In this document: positions 1 to 9,054 of the stretch, in pieces
Numbering within the stretch: position 1 is the stretch's first letter
Layout: every line of letters starts with the position of its first letter
Source of the DNA: Rhodophyticola sp. CCM32
Lineage (GTDB): Bacteria; Pseudomonadota; Alphaproteobacteria; Rhodobacterales; Rhodobacteraceae
Direction of reading: 5' to 3'
Length of the DNA: 64,000 bases
NCBI RefSeq assembly: GCF_004751985.1
Contig: NZ_CP038492.1
Location: 496,001 to 560,000, forward strand
Program-made: the position numbers and the translations under genes
Notes under the pieces: model-generated
Told to the model about the DNA's origin: nothing
The model's database searches: none
Seen by the model: only the letters and a program-made list of their open reading frames with translations

Positions 1-15
1 AAAGACGCAAAAAGA

Positions 16-465
16 TTAACTCCGGGAATACTTCATGAAATTGGTTGGGGTGGCGACCCGGTCGTAAAGGGCGCGGGCCGGGGTGTTGTCGGTTTGGGTC
101 AGCCAGTATACCGCGCCGCGACCGGCGGCATCGGCCTGTGCATAGACCGTTTCGATCAGGGCGCGGGCCACGCCTTTGCCACGGGCGGCCTGCGTGGTGA
201 AAAGATCCTGCAGATAGGTCACCGGTTCGGTTTTCCAGCCATGGGAATGGGCAATCGCATGGACCAGCCCGACAGCGCTGGTGCCGGTCCATGCCAGCCA
301 GCCCTGCATGTCATCCCGCGCGGGGTCGGTATAGCGGTCAAATGTCAGGGTATATTGTTCTTCCGGCAGCGCGGTTTCGTAAAACGCCAGATAATCCCGC
401 CAAAGCGGTGCCCAAACGGACTTATCCCCGGGGCCAAGCGGGCGGATGGAAATGTCGAATGTCAC
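16..465 (-). CDS. GNAT family N-acetyltransferase
   Basis: Small single-domain acetyltransferase of the GNAT fold, expected to transfer an acetyl group from acetyl-CoA to an amine; the substrate cannot be told. The acetyl-CoA loop is visible as TTQAARGKGVARALI in the C-terminal half, followed by YWLTQTDNTPARALYDRV, the usual beta5-alpha4 region. No in-frame ATG lies near the N-terminus. I chose the GTG at 465 (149 residues, normal family length); the frame is open to a TTG at 537. Neither start has a clear ribosome binding site, so the start is uncertain. Confidence 0.8.
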   Translation of the reverse strand: MTFDISIRPLGPGDKSVWAPLWRDYLAFYETALPEEQYTLTFDRYTDPARDDMQGWLAWTGTSAVGLVHAIAHSHGWKTEPVTYLQDLFTTQAARGKGVARALIETVYAQADAAGRGAVYWLTQTDNTPARALYDRVATPTNFMKYSRS

Positions 466-761
466 GTCTTGTGCTGTCTGATCCGGTTCGCGCTGTCGTA
501 ATAGGGAAACTGTGACACAGATTCCCCCCGTTGCCAAAAGCAGTTTGCAGTCTGGCGGTCAATATCGCGAGAGAAATGGCAGATGGAAAACCTGAAGCCG
601 GAACTGCCCGAATGCAAGGCACACTTGGTCATCAGCGCCGGAAAACCCGGCAGGATCGACAGGGTGTTGCGGCATCCCGCCTGTCCCCGATGGCACAGAG
701 TATAGCCGATACGCTGCGGGTGCGGCAGGATGCCCGCGATTAACGGTCAGGACGGGGTGGT
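466..761. other. Intergenic stretch, nothing recognised
   Basis: About 300 bases between the acetyltransferase and the MoxR ATPase. I see no convincing gene, no strong hairpin with a T-run and no known RNA. The orphan MoxR gene upstream often has a VWA-protein partner in relatives, but no remnant of one is visible here. Confidence 0.4.
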
Positions 762-1601
762 TCAGCGCTGGCCGCGCGCCATGAAGGCCAGCCGTTCAAA
801 GAGCGCCACATCCTGTTCGTTCTTGAGCAGCGCACCATGCAGTTTCGGCAACGCATTGGCCCCCTCCCGGCGCAAATCCTCCGGGTCCATATCCTCGGCC
901 AGAAGCAGTTTCAGCCAGTCCAGAACCTCCGAGGTCGAGGGCTTTTTCTTCAACCCCTGCTGATCGCGAATCTCATAGAACCGGGTCAGCGCCGTGGTCA
1001 GCAGCGCCTGCTTGATGCCGGGGTGATGCACCTCGACAATCTGCTTCATCACCTCCATCTCGGGGAAACGGATATAGTGGAAGAAACAGCGGCGCAGAAA
1101 CGCATCCGGCAGCTCTTTTTCATTGTTTGAGGTGATGATGACGATGGGACGCTGGCGGGCGCTTATGGTCTCTCCGGTCTCATAGACAAAAAATTCCATA
1201 CGATCCAGCTCTTGTAGAAGATCATTCGGAAACTCGATATCGGCCTTGTCCACCTCGTCAATCAGCAACACCACCCGACCCTCGGCCTGAAACGCCTGCC
1301 ACAGCTTGCCGCGTTTGATGTAATTGGCCACATCATGCACACGTTCATCGCCCAGCTGGCTGTCCCGCAACCGGCTGACCGCATCATATTCATACAGGCC
1401 CTGCTGTGCCCTTGTGGTTGATTTGATGTGCCATTCGATGATCGGCAGGTCCAGCGCACCGGCCACCTGACGGGCCAGTTCGGTTTTGCCCGTGCCCGGC
1501 TCGCCCTTGACCAGAAGCGGACGCTCCAGCGTCACCGCCGCGTTGACCGCAACCGTCAGATCCTCGGTTGCCACATAGTTCCTTGTCCCGCTGAATTTCA
1601 T
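762..1601 (-). CDS. MoxR-type AAA+ ATPase
   Basis: A 279-residue AAA+ protein of the MoxR group, ATPases that act as chaperones for maturation of enzyme complexes, usually with a von Willebrand A protein. Walker A is GEPGTGKT at residues 33-40, Walker B is VVLLIDEVDKAD near residue 110, and sensor 1 is IITSNNEKELPDAFLRRC. The C-terminal lid region (KKKPSTSEVLDWLKLLL) is typical. No VWA gene adjoins it, unlike the second MoxR gene at 53.8 kb. ATG start at 1601. Confidence 0.9.
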   Translation of the reverse strand: MKFSGTRNYVATEDLTVAVNAAVTLERPLLVKGEPGTGKTELARQVAGALDLPIIEWHIKSTTRAQQGLYEYDAVSRLRDSQLGDERVHDVANYIKRGKLWQAFQAEGRVVLLIDEVDKADIEFPNDLLQELDRMEFFVYETGETISARQRPIVIITSNNEKELPDAFLRRCFFHYIRFPEMEVMKQIVEVHHPGIKQALLTTALTRFYEIRDQQGLKKKPSTSEVLDWLKLLLAEDMDPEDLRREGANALPKLHGALLKNEQDVALFERLAFMARGQR

Positions 1602-1783
1602 GCAACCCTCTCAAAACTCTGGCGCTTCACTGGAATCCGAGTGCGGGATCCCTTGCGTTGGCCTTACCGGCACATTAGACGCGTGACAAGACACAGACAT
1701 TCGGATAATCGGGCCTTGGAAATGGCCGGATGGATGCAGAACCAAGAATGCAAAATCATTTCGGCTCCGATAAGGGGAATGAC

Positions 1784-2206
1784 ATGAAAGTCGAAGTCTT
1801 TCTGCCTGAAGACTATCGTCCCGCCGAGGACGAACCGTTTATGAACGAGCGCCAGGTGGAGTATTTCCGCCGCAAGCTGAACACCTGGAAAGAAGATCTT
1901 CTGGCGGGCAGTCGGGATACGGTCGCGGGTCTGCAGGATGGAACACGGAACATTCCCGATGTGGCGGATCGCGCATCGGAAGAAACCGACAGGGCGCTGG
2001 AACTGCGCACACGTGACCGCCAGCGCAAGCTGATCGCCAAGATTGATGCGGCCCTGCGCCGGATCGAAGAGGGCGAATATGGTTATTGCGAAGACACCGG
2101 TGAGCCGATTTCTCTGAAACGTCTGGATGCACGGCCGATCGCAACCATGAGCCTGGAAGCCCAGGAACGCCATGAACGGCGCGAAAAGGTCCATCGCGAC
2201 GATTGA
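1784..2206 (+). CDS. dksA: DksA-family RNA polymerase-binding regulator
   Basis: A 140-residue DksA/TraR-type protein. DksA enters the RNA polymerase secondary channel and, with ppGpp, tunes rRNA and amino-acid promoters. The coiled-coil region (EVEYFRRKL to KIDAALRRIEEGEYGYC) and the C-terminal domain are present. Of the four zinc-finger cysteines of the E. coli protein only one remains (GYCEDTGEPI; the second pair is replaced around PIATMSLEAQ). I recall the same arrangement in the Rhodobacter sphaeroides homologue. The start is set by AAGGGGA six bases before the ATG at 1784; an in-frame ATG at 1730 has no such site. A strong terminator follows. Confidence 0.93.
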   Translation: MKVEVFLPEDYRPAEDEPFMNERQVEYFRRKLNTWKEDLLAGSRDTVAGLQDGTRNIPDVADRASEETDRALELRTRDRQRKLIAKIDAALRRIEEGEYGYCEDTGEPISLKRLDARPIATMSLEAQERHERREKVHRDD

Positions 2207-2236
2207 TCCCTTGCGGGGCCGGGGCTGGAACAGAGC

Positions 2237-2266
2237 AAAAGGGCATCCCCGTCGGGTGCCCTTTTT
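2237..2266 (+). terminator. Rho-independent terminator after dksA
   Basis: AAAAGGGCA (2237-2245) pairs perfectly with TGCCCTTTT (2257-2265) around an 11-base GC-rich loop, and the 3' arm runs into a five-T tract. It lies 30 bases after the dksA stop and 16 bases before the next gene, so it should end the dksA transcript. Confidence 0.85.
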
Positions 2267-2282
2267 CAGTTGAGGATACGGG

Positions 2283-3455
2283 ATGCTGATCGGACGCGAG
2301 ATTACGGTTCTGGGGGGCGGGATTGCCGGGCTTGCGGCAGCCACGGCCCTGGCGCAGCGCGGTGCGCAGGTGCGTGTGCTGGAACAAAGCCCGCAGATTG
2401 CCGAACTGGGCGCCGGGCTCCAGATCAGCCCGAATGGCGCCACCGTGCTGCATGCGCTTGGTCTGGGCGCGGGTCTGTCAGAGGCCGCGTCTCTGGCACA
2501 GGCGGTTTCTCTCAGGGATTTCCGCCGCGGGGCCGAGGTGTTCCGCCTGCCGCTCACCCGCCCCGACCGGCCTTATCATTTCATCCACCGCGCCGATCTG
2601 ATCGGGATGCTGCACCAGGGCGCCCTAAGCGCCGGTGTCACCATAAAGCTTGATCATGCGGTGGAGAAAGTCACCGAAGGGGCAGGGGCGATGACCCTGC
2701 ATTTCGCGGATGGAGGGGCAGAGACCACCCCCTGCCTCATCGCAGCCGACGGCCTGCATTCCCCCACCCGCGCCGCGCTCAACCCCCGGAGCCAGCCGTT
2801 TTTCACGGGTCAGGTCGCCTGGCGCTGCATCCTCCCGCTGACGGGCGCCACCCCGCCGCCCGCCGAGGCACAGGTCTTCATGGGCCCCGGGCGTCATCTG
2901 GTGCGCTATCCCCTGCGCAAGGGCACTGTCCTGAATGTGGTCGCGGTCGAGGAACGCGATGCCTGGGCCACTGAGGGCTGGCATCACCGGGATGACCCGA
3001 CATATCTGCGCCGTGCCTTCCGCGATTTCGCGCCTGAAATCCGGCAGATGCTGGACCGGGCGACAGAGGTCTATCTCTGGGGCCTGTTCCGCCACCCGCT
3101 GGCGCGCCACTGGCATAGTGACCACGCCGCGCTGATCGGCGATGCCGCCCATCCCACATTGCCCTTCCTCGCCCAGGGGGCGAATATGGCGCTTGAAGAT
3201 GCCTGGGTGCTGGCCGACAGTCTGGCGCAGGAGGCCGACCTGCCCACGGGCTTTGCCCGCTATGAGGCCCGCCGCCGCCGCCGCTGCGCCAGAATCGTCG
3301 ATGCGGCCTCAAAAAATGCCGAAAACTACCATCTGCGCCCCGGCCCCTACCGGTTTGCCGCCCATACCGCCCTGCGCATGGCCAGCCGTTTTGCCCCGCA
3401 TCTCGCCTCAAACCGGTTTGAATGGCTCTACGGGCATGACGTCACCAGACCCTGA
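2283..3455 (+). CDS. FAD-dependent monooxygenase (salicylate hydroxylase-like)
   Basis: A 390-residue group A flavoprotein monooxygenase. The N-terminal Rossmann motif is ITVLGGGIAGLAAATAL, with an acidic end at VLEQ. The second FAD-binding motif is GDAAHPTLPFLAQGANMALE in the C-terminal third. The closest recognisable relatives are salicylate 1-monooxygenase-like and 3-hydroxybenzoate 6-hydroxylase-like enzymes; the substrate cannot be assigned. The ATG has GAGG about 8 bases upstream. It stands alone after the dksA terminator and is convergent with the Anbu cluster. Confidence 0.88.
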   Translation: MLIGREITVLGGGIAGLAAATALAQRGAQVRVLEQSPQIAELGAGLQISPNGATVLHALGLGAGLSEAASLAQAVSLRDFRRGAEVFRLPLTRPDRPYHFIHRADLIGMLHQGALSAGVTIKLDHAVEKVTEGAGAMTLHFADGGAETTPCLIAADGLHSPTRAALNPRSQPFFTGQVAWRCILPLTGATPPPAEAQVFMGPGRHLVRYPLRKGTVLNVVAVEERDAWATEGWHHRDDPTYLRRAFRDFAPEIRQMLDRATEVYLWGLFRHPLARHWHSDHAALIGDAAHPTLPFLAQGANMALEDAWVLADSLAQEADLPTGFARYEARRRRRCARIVDAASKNAENYHLRPGPYRFAAHTALRMASRFAPHLASNRFEWLYGHDVTRP

Positions 3456-3469
3456 TCCGCTCTCCCGTT

Positions 3470-3503
3470 TTCTCTGCTTGTCAAATATCCCCGCCGGAGG
3501 CTC
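3470..3503 (+). repeat. R5 intergenic repeat (GCCTCCGGCGGGGATATTT type), copy 1
   Basis: Reverse complement of the motif GCCTCCGGCGGGGATATTT followed by a CAAGCAGAGAA tail. Related copies occur at 10.2, 23.7, 43.3, 60.1 and 62.7 kb. Short elements of this type are common between genes in Rhodobacterales. It lies 15 bases after the monooxygenase stop codon. Confidence 0.7.
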
Positions 3504-3579
3504 CTCAAGGCCCGATCCGGAAACAGGTCTTGCCGGTCAGAACCGCGCTTGCCAAAACCCCGGGGCGCCGCCCGCCCTG

Positions 3580-4320
3580 TCAGTCCAGCGAATAAGGCGG
3601 AAGGCTTTGAAACGCCTCCCGCAGCGCTTCGCCCCAGCTGGAGGAAATCATCTCGAAATAGGGATCACCCCGCTCGATCCGGCGCAACTGCCCGTGGCGG
3701 AATGTGTCGGTTTCATACAGATGCAGATCCAGCGGCAGATCCACTGACAGGTTCGCCTTGATGGTCGAATCGAAACTCAGCATCAACAGCTTCACCGCAT
3801 CCTCGAAGCTCATCTCCGGGTCATAGGCCCGCACCAGAATCGGCTTGCCGTATTTCGTCTCGCCGATCTGGAAAAACGGCGTGTCTTTGCTGGCCTCGAC
3901 GAAATTGCCCTCAGGGTAGATCATGAACAGGCGCGGGTCACTGCCACGGACCTGACCGGCCAGTATCAGGGTCGCGGCAAACGGGCTGTCGGCTTCCTGA
4001 CCGCTTTGCCCGGACTGGTCGGCAATCACCTCGCGCAGGGTGGCCCCGATCAGCCGCGCGATCTGGAACATCGACGGCGCCACAAGTATCGAGGGCGCGC
4101 CCCGTTCCTCAACCGGTTTTGCCCGTTCGCTCAGCAGGCTGACCAGCGCCTGGGTCGTTGCCAGATTGCCCGCTGTCATCAATGTGATCGAGCGTTCGCC
4201 CTCAGCCTCCCAGGTGAACATCTTCTTGAAAACACTGATATTATCCACGCCCGCATTGGTGCGTGTATCCGACATCATCACCAGGCCGCGGTTCAGCCGC
4301 AATCCCACGCAATAGGTCAT
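3580..4320 (-). CDS. Anbu proteasome-type protease (ancestral beta subunit)
   Basis: A 246-residue Ntn-hydrolase of the Anbu type, related to HslV and proteasome beta subunits. After removal of Met1 the protein begins with Thr1 (TYCVGLRLNRG), with Asp17 in MMSDTRTN and a lysine pair at 31-32 (VFKKM), matching the Thr1/Asp17/Lys33 set of HslV. The GDG-like loop is LMTAGNLATTQ. It is the last gene of a four-gene unit with a transglutaminase-like protein, an alpha-E protein and a permuted ATP-grasp enzyme, the standard Anbu neighbourhood. Its substrate is not known to me. Confidence 0.93.
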   Translation of the reverse strand: MTYCVGLRLNRGLVMMSDTRTNAGVDNISVFKKMFTWEAEGERSITLMTAGNLATTQALVSLLSERAKPVEERGAPSILVAPSMFQIARLIGATLREVIADQSGQSGQEADSPFAATLILAGQVRGSDPRLFMIYPEGNFVEASKDTPFFQIGETKYGKPILVRAYDPEMSFEDAVKLLMLSFDSTIKANLSVDLPLDLHLYETDTFRHGQLRRIERGDPYFEMISSSWGEALREAFQSLPPYSLD

Positions 4321-4371
4321 GCCCGTTCTATCCCTCTGTATCTGCCGTCTGCGCCCCCCGGGGCCTCGCGG

Positions 4372-5175
4372 CTATTGTTGCTGCACCTGTATATCCACCA
4401 TCATCGCCTCTCCGGCCTTGCCATAGCGCAGGCCCGAGATTGGCGCGGCCTCGGCATAATCCAGCCCGGTGGCCACCCGCACATATCTGGGATCGGGCGA
4501 TATCCCGTTCGAGATATCGAACCCCACCCAGCCAAGCGGCGCCACATGCACCTCGGCCCAGGCATGGCTGGCATCCTGATGCACCCGGTCATCCATCATC
4601 AGATAACCCGAAACATAGCGCGCCGGATAGCCCATGGCCCGGGCCGCCGCGATGAAGATATGGGCGTGATCCTGACATACACCGCAGCCGATCTCGATCG
4701 CCTCTTCGGCGGTGGTTTCCGCCCCCGTGGCCCCGATTTCATAGCGCACCGCCTCGGATATCCGGGCCGACAGCGCATGCAGCCGGGGAATATCCGCGTC
4801 ATACTCATCCTTCAGCCCCCGGATCAGCTGGCGCACATGATTGCCCGCGCGGGTCAGATCCGTGGCGCGTTCAAACAGCCATAGCGGCGCAAACCCGCCA
4901 TGTTTGCCGATCACGCCGCCCTGATCATGGGTGTCCACATCCCCGATGCAGCGCACCACAATCGAGGTTGCGCTGTCATCGAAAGAGATCAGCGAGACCT
5001 GGTTCTGATGGTGATCGGTGAATCTGGTCTGCTCTGTGCCGCCCTCGATCTCCATCTGCCAGGTCAACACATCCTGCCCGGGGCGGCTTTTGGGGATCAG
5101 CCGCAATTGTTGCAGCCCGTAGGCGGTGGGATGATCGAAATGATAGGTCGTGGTGTGGTGAATATTCAGCCGCAT
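4372..5175 (-). CDS. Transglutaminase-like cysteine protease of the Anbu cluster
   Basis: A 267-residue protein with an N-terminal bacterial transglutaminase-associated region (MRLNIHHTTTYHFDHPTAYG) and a core transglutaminase/protease domain. The catalytic Cys is in IGCGVCQDHAHIFI, the His in DASHAWAEVHV and the Asp in GWVGFDISNG. Proteins of this type are proposed to cut or remodel amide bonds. It starts 3 bases after the alpha-E gene ends and lies 51 bases before Anbu, consistent with co-transcription. Confidence 0.93.
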   Translation of the reverse strand: MRLNIHHTTTYHFDHPTAYGLQQLRLIPKSRPGQDVLTWQMEIEGGTEQTRFTDHHQNQVSLISFDDSATSIVVRCIGDVDTHDQGGVIGKHGGFAPLWLFERATDLTRAGNHVRQLIRGLKDEYDADIPRLHALSARISEAVRYEIGATGAETTAEEAIEIGCGVCQDHAHIFIAAARAMGYPARYVSGYLMMDDRVHQDASHAWAEVHVAPLGWVGFDISNGISPDPRYVRVATGLDYAEAAPISGLRYGKAGEAMMVDIQVQQQ

Positions 5176-5178
5176 AGC

Positions 5179-6120
5179 CTATCCCAGAAACCGGTAATCG
5201 CTGTTGACCTGGGCCCCCAGCTGCCCCAGATCGCGCAGGAAATCGACGATATATTCATGCAACCCCTCGTCAAACACCTGTTCGATCGTGGTGCGCGACA
5301 GACGCCCGGCCAGATCCTCGACCATGTCATGGGCCCTGTGTCGGGCGTCATATTCCCGTTCCAGATAGCCCAGATTGGTGGCCAGTTTGCCGATGGTGAA
5401 TTTCAGGCTGCGCGGCATCCGCCCGTCAAAGATCAGGAAATTGGCAATGCCCATCGGGCTCGATTCGCCGCCACTGATCCAGCGATAGGCCCGTTGCCCG
5501 GCAACCGAGCGCAAAATGGTCTCCCATTGCACATTGTCCAGGTTTGAGCCGATCTGACTGATCGACGGCAGCAGCACGTAATATTTCACATCCAGAATGC
5601 GCGCGGTGTTGTCGGCGCGTTCCAGAAATGTGCCGATGCGGCAGAAATCAAACATGTCATTGCGCAGCATCGTGCCATGGGTTGCACCGCGCACCAGCGC
5701 CGATTGCTGGCGGATCATGCCCAGAACCTCGGGCAGGTTGCGCGGCGCTACCGGCCGCGCCAGCGTCTGTTTCAGGATCATATAGGTGTCATTCACCGCT
5801 TCCCACACCTCGCGGGTGATGGCGGTGCGCACCAGCCGCGCATTCTGCCGGGCGGCGGCTATGGCCGACATCACCGATGACGGGTTGGCCGTATCGCGCA
5901 GCAGGAAATTGATCACCCGGGCGGCATCCATCCCGTCATGTCCGGCATGGTAGAGATCGGCGACCCCGGCGGTTTTCAACACGCTGGCCCATTCATCATC
6001 GGCCCCGTCCGGGCGGGTCAGGGCAATGCGGAACCCGGCCTGGATCAGGCGGGCGGTGTTTTCCGATCGCTCCAGATAGCGGAACATCCAGAACAGGCCG
6101 CCTGCGGTTTTGCCCAGCAT
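5179..6120 (-). CDS. Alpha-E domain protein (DUF403)
   Basis: A 313-residue, mostly helical protein that begins MLGKTAGGLFWMFRYLERSE, the hallmark of the alpha-E family. It carries conserved ERADNTARILD and YRWISGGESSPM segments. The family almost always sits next to the circularly permuted ATP-grasp enzyme, as here (5-base gap), and the two may act together in amide ligation. No catalytic role is established from sequence. It belongs to the Anbu cluster operon. Confidence 0.92.
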   Translation of the reverse strand: MLGKTAGGLFWMFRYLERSENTARLIQAGFRIALTRPDGADDEWASVLKTAGVADLYHAGHDGMDAARVINFLLRDTANPSSVMSAIAAARQNARLVRTAITREVWEAVNDTYMILKQTLARPVAPRNLPEVLGMIRQQSALVRGATHGTMLRNDMFDFCRIGTFLERADNTARILDVKYYVLLPSISQIGSNLDNVQWETILRSVAGQRAYRWISGGESSPMGIANFLIFDGRMPRSLKFTIGKLATNLGYLEREYDARHRAHDMVEDLAGRLSRTTIEQVFDEGLHEYIVDFLRDLGQLGAQVNSDYRFLG

Positions 6121-6125
6121 CGCTC

Positions 6126-7553
6126 CTATTCCTCCAGAACCCAGGTGTCTTTGGTACCGCCGCCCTGGCTTGAATTGACCACCAGAGACCCCTGTTTCAG
6201 GGCGACGCGGGTCAACCCGCCCGGCGTGATGTCAATCCGGTCGGGAGAGACCAGCACAAAGGGTCGCAAATCCACATGGCGCGGGGCAAGTCCCTTTTGT
6301 GTGAGGATCGGAACCGTTGACAGCGCCAGCGTGGGCTGGGCGATGTAATTGCCCGGCTTCGCCTTCAGCTTGGCGCGGAACGCGGCCAGTTCCTTTTTCG
6401 AGGCGGCAGGCCCCACCAGCATGCCATAGCCGCCCGAGCCATGGACCTCTTTCACCACCAGATCCTGCAGATTGTCCAGCACATAGGACAGCGCCTCCGC
6501 CTCGGAACAGCGCCAGGTGGGCACGTTTTTCAGAATGGCCTTTTCGCCTGTGTAAAACTCCACGATATCAGGCATGTAGCTGTATATTGCCTTGTCATCC
6601 GCAATGCCGGTGCCCGGCGCATTGGCAATGGTGATCCCGCCCGCGCGATAGACATCCATGATACCCGGCACCCCCAGCATCGAGTCCGGGTTGAAGTTCA
6701 GCGGATCCATAAAATCATCATCAACCCGGCGATAGAGCACATCAATTGCCTGATAGCCGCGCGTCGTTCGCATGGCGATGCGCCCGTCGATCACCCGCAG
6801 GTCGCTGCCCTCGACCAGTTCAACGCCCATATGATCGGCCAGAAAGGCATGTTCGAAATAGGCCGAATTATGGATGCCGGGCGTCAGCACCGCCGCACAG
6901 CAGCCGCCCTTTGCCGCAGGCGGGGCGCAGGCGGTCAGGGACCGGCGCAGTTGCACGGGGTAATCCTGCACCTCGCGCACCTTGATCCGGCTGAACAGTT
7001 CCGGGAACATCTGCATCATCGTCTCGCGGTTCTCCAGCATGTAGGAGACACCCGAAGGCGTGCGCGCATTGTCTTCCAGCACGAAGAAATCATCTTCGCC
7101 GGTACGCACCAGATCGACACCGACGATATGGGTGTAGATATTGCCCGGCGGGGTCACGCCCAGCATCTGCGGCAGGAACGCATCGTTGCGGGCAATCAGC
7201 TCGGGCGGCACCCGCCCGGCGCGCAAAATCTCCTGCCGGTGATAGATGTCATGGAGAAAGGCGTTGATCGCGCGCACCCGCTGCTCGATGCCTTTGGTCA
7301 GACGGGCCCATTCGCGGCCCGATATGATCCGGGGGACAATATCGAACGGGATCAGGCGTTCATCCGCCTCGTCCTGGCCATAGACGTTGAAGGTGATGCC
7401 AGTGCGGCGGAAAAACCGCTCGGCCTCGGTGGATTTCTTGCGCAGATCGCGCAGATCCTCGCTTTGGAACCATGTCTCATAGGGTTGGTATGCAGGGCGC
7501 GCGGCGTCGGCTCCGCCGGTCATCTCGTCGAAGAAATCAGGCTTGTCCTTCAT
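6126..7553 (-). CDS. Circularly permuted ATP-grasp type 2 protein
   Basis: A 475-residue protein of the circularly permuted ATP-grasp group, predicted carboxylate-amine ligases that make peptide-like bonds. Visible conserved segments are LEDNARTPSGVSYMLENRE, IANAPGTGIADDKAIYSYMP and VVKEVHGSGGYGMLVGP, the last being the ATP-binding glycine-rich loop. It is the first gene of the Anbu cluster. I chose the ATG at 7553 (MKDKPDFFDEM) with GGTGG just upstream; the frame is open to 7592. The product of the ligase is unknown. Confidence 0.92.
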   Translation of the reverse strand: MKDKPDFFDEMTGGADAARPAYQPYETWFQSEDLRDLRKKSTEAERFFRRTGITFNVYGQDEADERLIPFDIVPRIISGREWARLTKGIEQRVRAINAFLHDIYHRQEILRAGRVPPELIARNDAFLPQMLGVTPPGNIYTHIVGVDLVRTGEDDFFVLEDNARTPSGVSYMLENRETMMQMFPELFSRIKVREVQDYPVQLRRSLTACAPPAAKGGCCAAVLTPGIHNSAYFEHAFLADHMGVELVEGSDLRVIDGRIAMRTTRGYQAIDVLYRRVDDDFMDPLNFNPDSMLGVPGIMDVYRAGGITIANAPGTGIADDKAIYSYMPDIVEFYTGEKAILKNVPTWRCSEAEALSYVLDNLQDLVVKEVHGSGGYGMLVGPAASKKELAAFRAKLKAKPGNYIAQPTLALSTVPILTQKGLAPRHVDLRPFVLVSPDRIDITPGGLTRVALKQGSLVVNSSQGGGTKDTWVLEE

Positions 7554-7654
7554 GATATCCACCCTATCGGCTGGGTCTCGGACTGCAAGCATTTGCCGGA
7601 TTTATGGGCGGAAGCCCCTATTTTACATAAGGCTTTCTGACATCTGCCCAATAA

Positions 7655-8104
7655 TTAAGCGGTTTGATTGGTGTCGAGCCAGATTGTGACGGGCCCATCA
7701 TTGGTCAGCGTGACCGCCATATCAGCCCCGAAGGCGCCGGTCTCGACGGGGATGCCAAGATCGGCGAGGGCGCGTGCAAAATGCTGGTACAGGCGGTCGC
7801 CGTCTGCAGGCGGGGCAGCGGCTGAAAACCCGGGCCGGTTGCCGCGGGACGTGTCGGCGGCCAGGGTAAACTGGCTGACAACCAGGGCGCCGCCGCCGGT
7901 ATCTGTCAGGCTGCGGTTCATCTTGCCTGCCTGATCGCTGAAAATGCGCAGTTTGGAGATTTTGGCGGCCATGCTGTCTGCCTCGGCCTCTGTGTCGCCC
8001 TGCATGGCGCAGATCAGAACCAGAAGGCCCGGCCCGATCTCTCCGATCACCGCATGTTCCACCGAGACACGGGCCGCGCTGACCCGCTGGATCAGTGCCC
8101 TCAT
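7655..8104 (-). CDS. dtd: D-aminoacyl-tRNA deacylase
   Basis: A 149-residue DTD-type enzyme that hydrolyses D-aminoacyl-tRNA and mischarged Gly-tRNA(Ala), protecting translation. Family motifs are complete: SQFTLAAD with the invariant SQxTL, and the Gly-cisPro motif in [11 protein letters not shown] at the C-terminus. Length is normal. Its start overlaps the stop of the sugar kinase gene by four bases (ATGA), implying translational coupling. Confidence 0.96.
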   Translation of the reverse strand: MRALIQRVSAARVSVEHAVIGEIGPGLLVLICAMQGDTEAEADSMAAKISKLRIFSDQAGKMNRSLTDTGGGALVVSQFTLAADTSRGNRPGFSAAAPPADGDRLYQHFARALADLGIPVETGAFGADMAVTLTNDGPVTIWLDTNQTA

Positions 8105-9030
8105 ATGGCAACATCCTCGCGCTGCGGCGGGTTGGCCCCGGCGCGCGATACGGTCACGGCCGCTGCCGCCACGCCAAGGCTCAGCGCTGTTGTCAGAACC
8201 GCCTTGTCCAGCCCCTTGGCGATGGCGGCTTTGGTCAGCATCCCGGCCTCGGACAGCCCGGCCAGAAACCCCGCATTGAATGTATCGCCCGCGCCGACCG
8301 TATCGACGACCTCGACCGCCTGCGCGGGCACCTGCACCGCGCCGCTGGCGGAATAGGCGGTCACACCGTCCCTGCCTTCGGTGATCAAAACCAGTTTCGG
8401 GCCCTTGTCCAGCAATCCCCGGGCGAGGGAAGCAAGATCGCCGTCACCTTCCAGCCAGATCAGATCCTCATCGGAAAGCTTCACCACATCGGCAACCGCC
8501 AGCATCCGCGCCAGCCGGGCGCGATACCTCTCTGCATCGGCGATGAAATCGGGGCGGATATTGGGGTCGATCATGATCAGCTGTGCCTCCGGCGCGCGCA
8601 GGCACAGCGCTTCATAGGCATCGGCGCAGGGTTCCACCGCCAGGCTGATCCCGCCGAAAAACAGCGCCTCGACCCCGGTCAGATCCTGCGGCAGATCGGC
8701 CTGGGCCAGCAGACGTCCGGCGGTGTTTTCATCATAAAACGCATATTCGGCCTGACCGTCTGTCAGGGTGACGAAGGCCAGTGTCGTGGGCCGGTCGGAC
8801 CGGGCAATCCGGTCGCTGTTCACAGCATTCAGCCGCAGAACATTCTCCAGCCGCTGGCCGAACAGATCACGGGAGAGGCCGGTGAACAGCCCGGTTTCCG
8901 CCCCAAGCCGGGCCAGGGCCAGGGCGGTATTGAAGACCGCGCCGCCGGGATAGGGTGCAAAACCCGCCGCGCCATCCTCGGTCTTGCGTGGCAACATGTC
9001 GATCAGCGCCTCGCCGCAGCACAGGATCAT
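8101..9030 (-). CDS. PfkB-family carbohydrate kinase (fructokinase-like)
   Basis: A 309-residue ribokinase/PfkB kinase. The N-terminal signature is [14 protein letters not shown] followed by [16 protein letters not shown]; the C-terminal signature [17 protein letters not shown] contains the catalytic Asp and anion hole. The substrate is most likely a hexose such as fructose, judged by overall resemblance to fructokinases, but ribose or 2-keto-3-deoxygluconate cannot be excluded. No transporter gene is nearby. It is coupled to dtd by an ATGA overlap. Confidence 0.88.
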   Translation of the reverse strand: MILCCGEALIDMLPRKTEDGAAGFAPYPGGAVFNTALALARLGAETGLFTGLSRDLFGQRLENVLRLNAVNSDRIARSDRPTTLAFVTLTDGQAEYAFYDENTAGRLLAQADLPQDLTGVEALFFGGISLAVEPCADAYEALCLRAPEAQLIMIDPNIRPDFIADAERYRARLARMLAVADVVKLSDEDLIWLEGDGDLASLARGLLDKGPKLVLITEGRDGVTAYSASGAVQVPAQAVEVVDTVGAGDTFNAGFLAGLSEAGMLTKAAIAKGLDKAVLTTALSLGVAAAAVTVSRAGANPPQREDVAI

Positions 9031-9054
9031 TGGCGTCCCTTTCCTATGGGTGTG

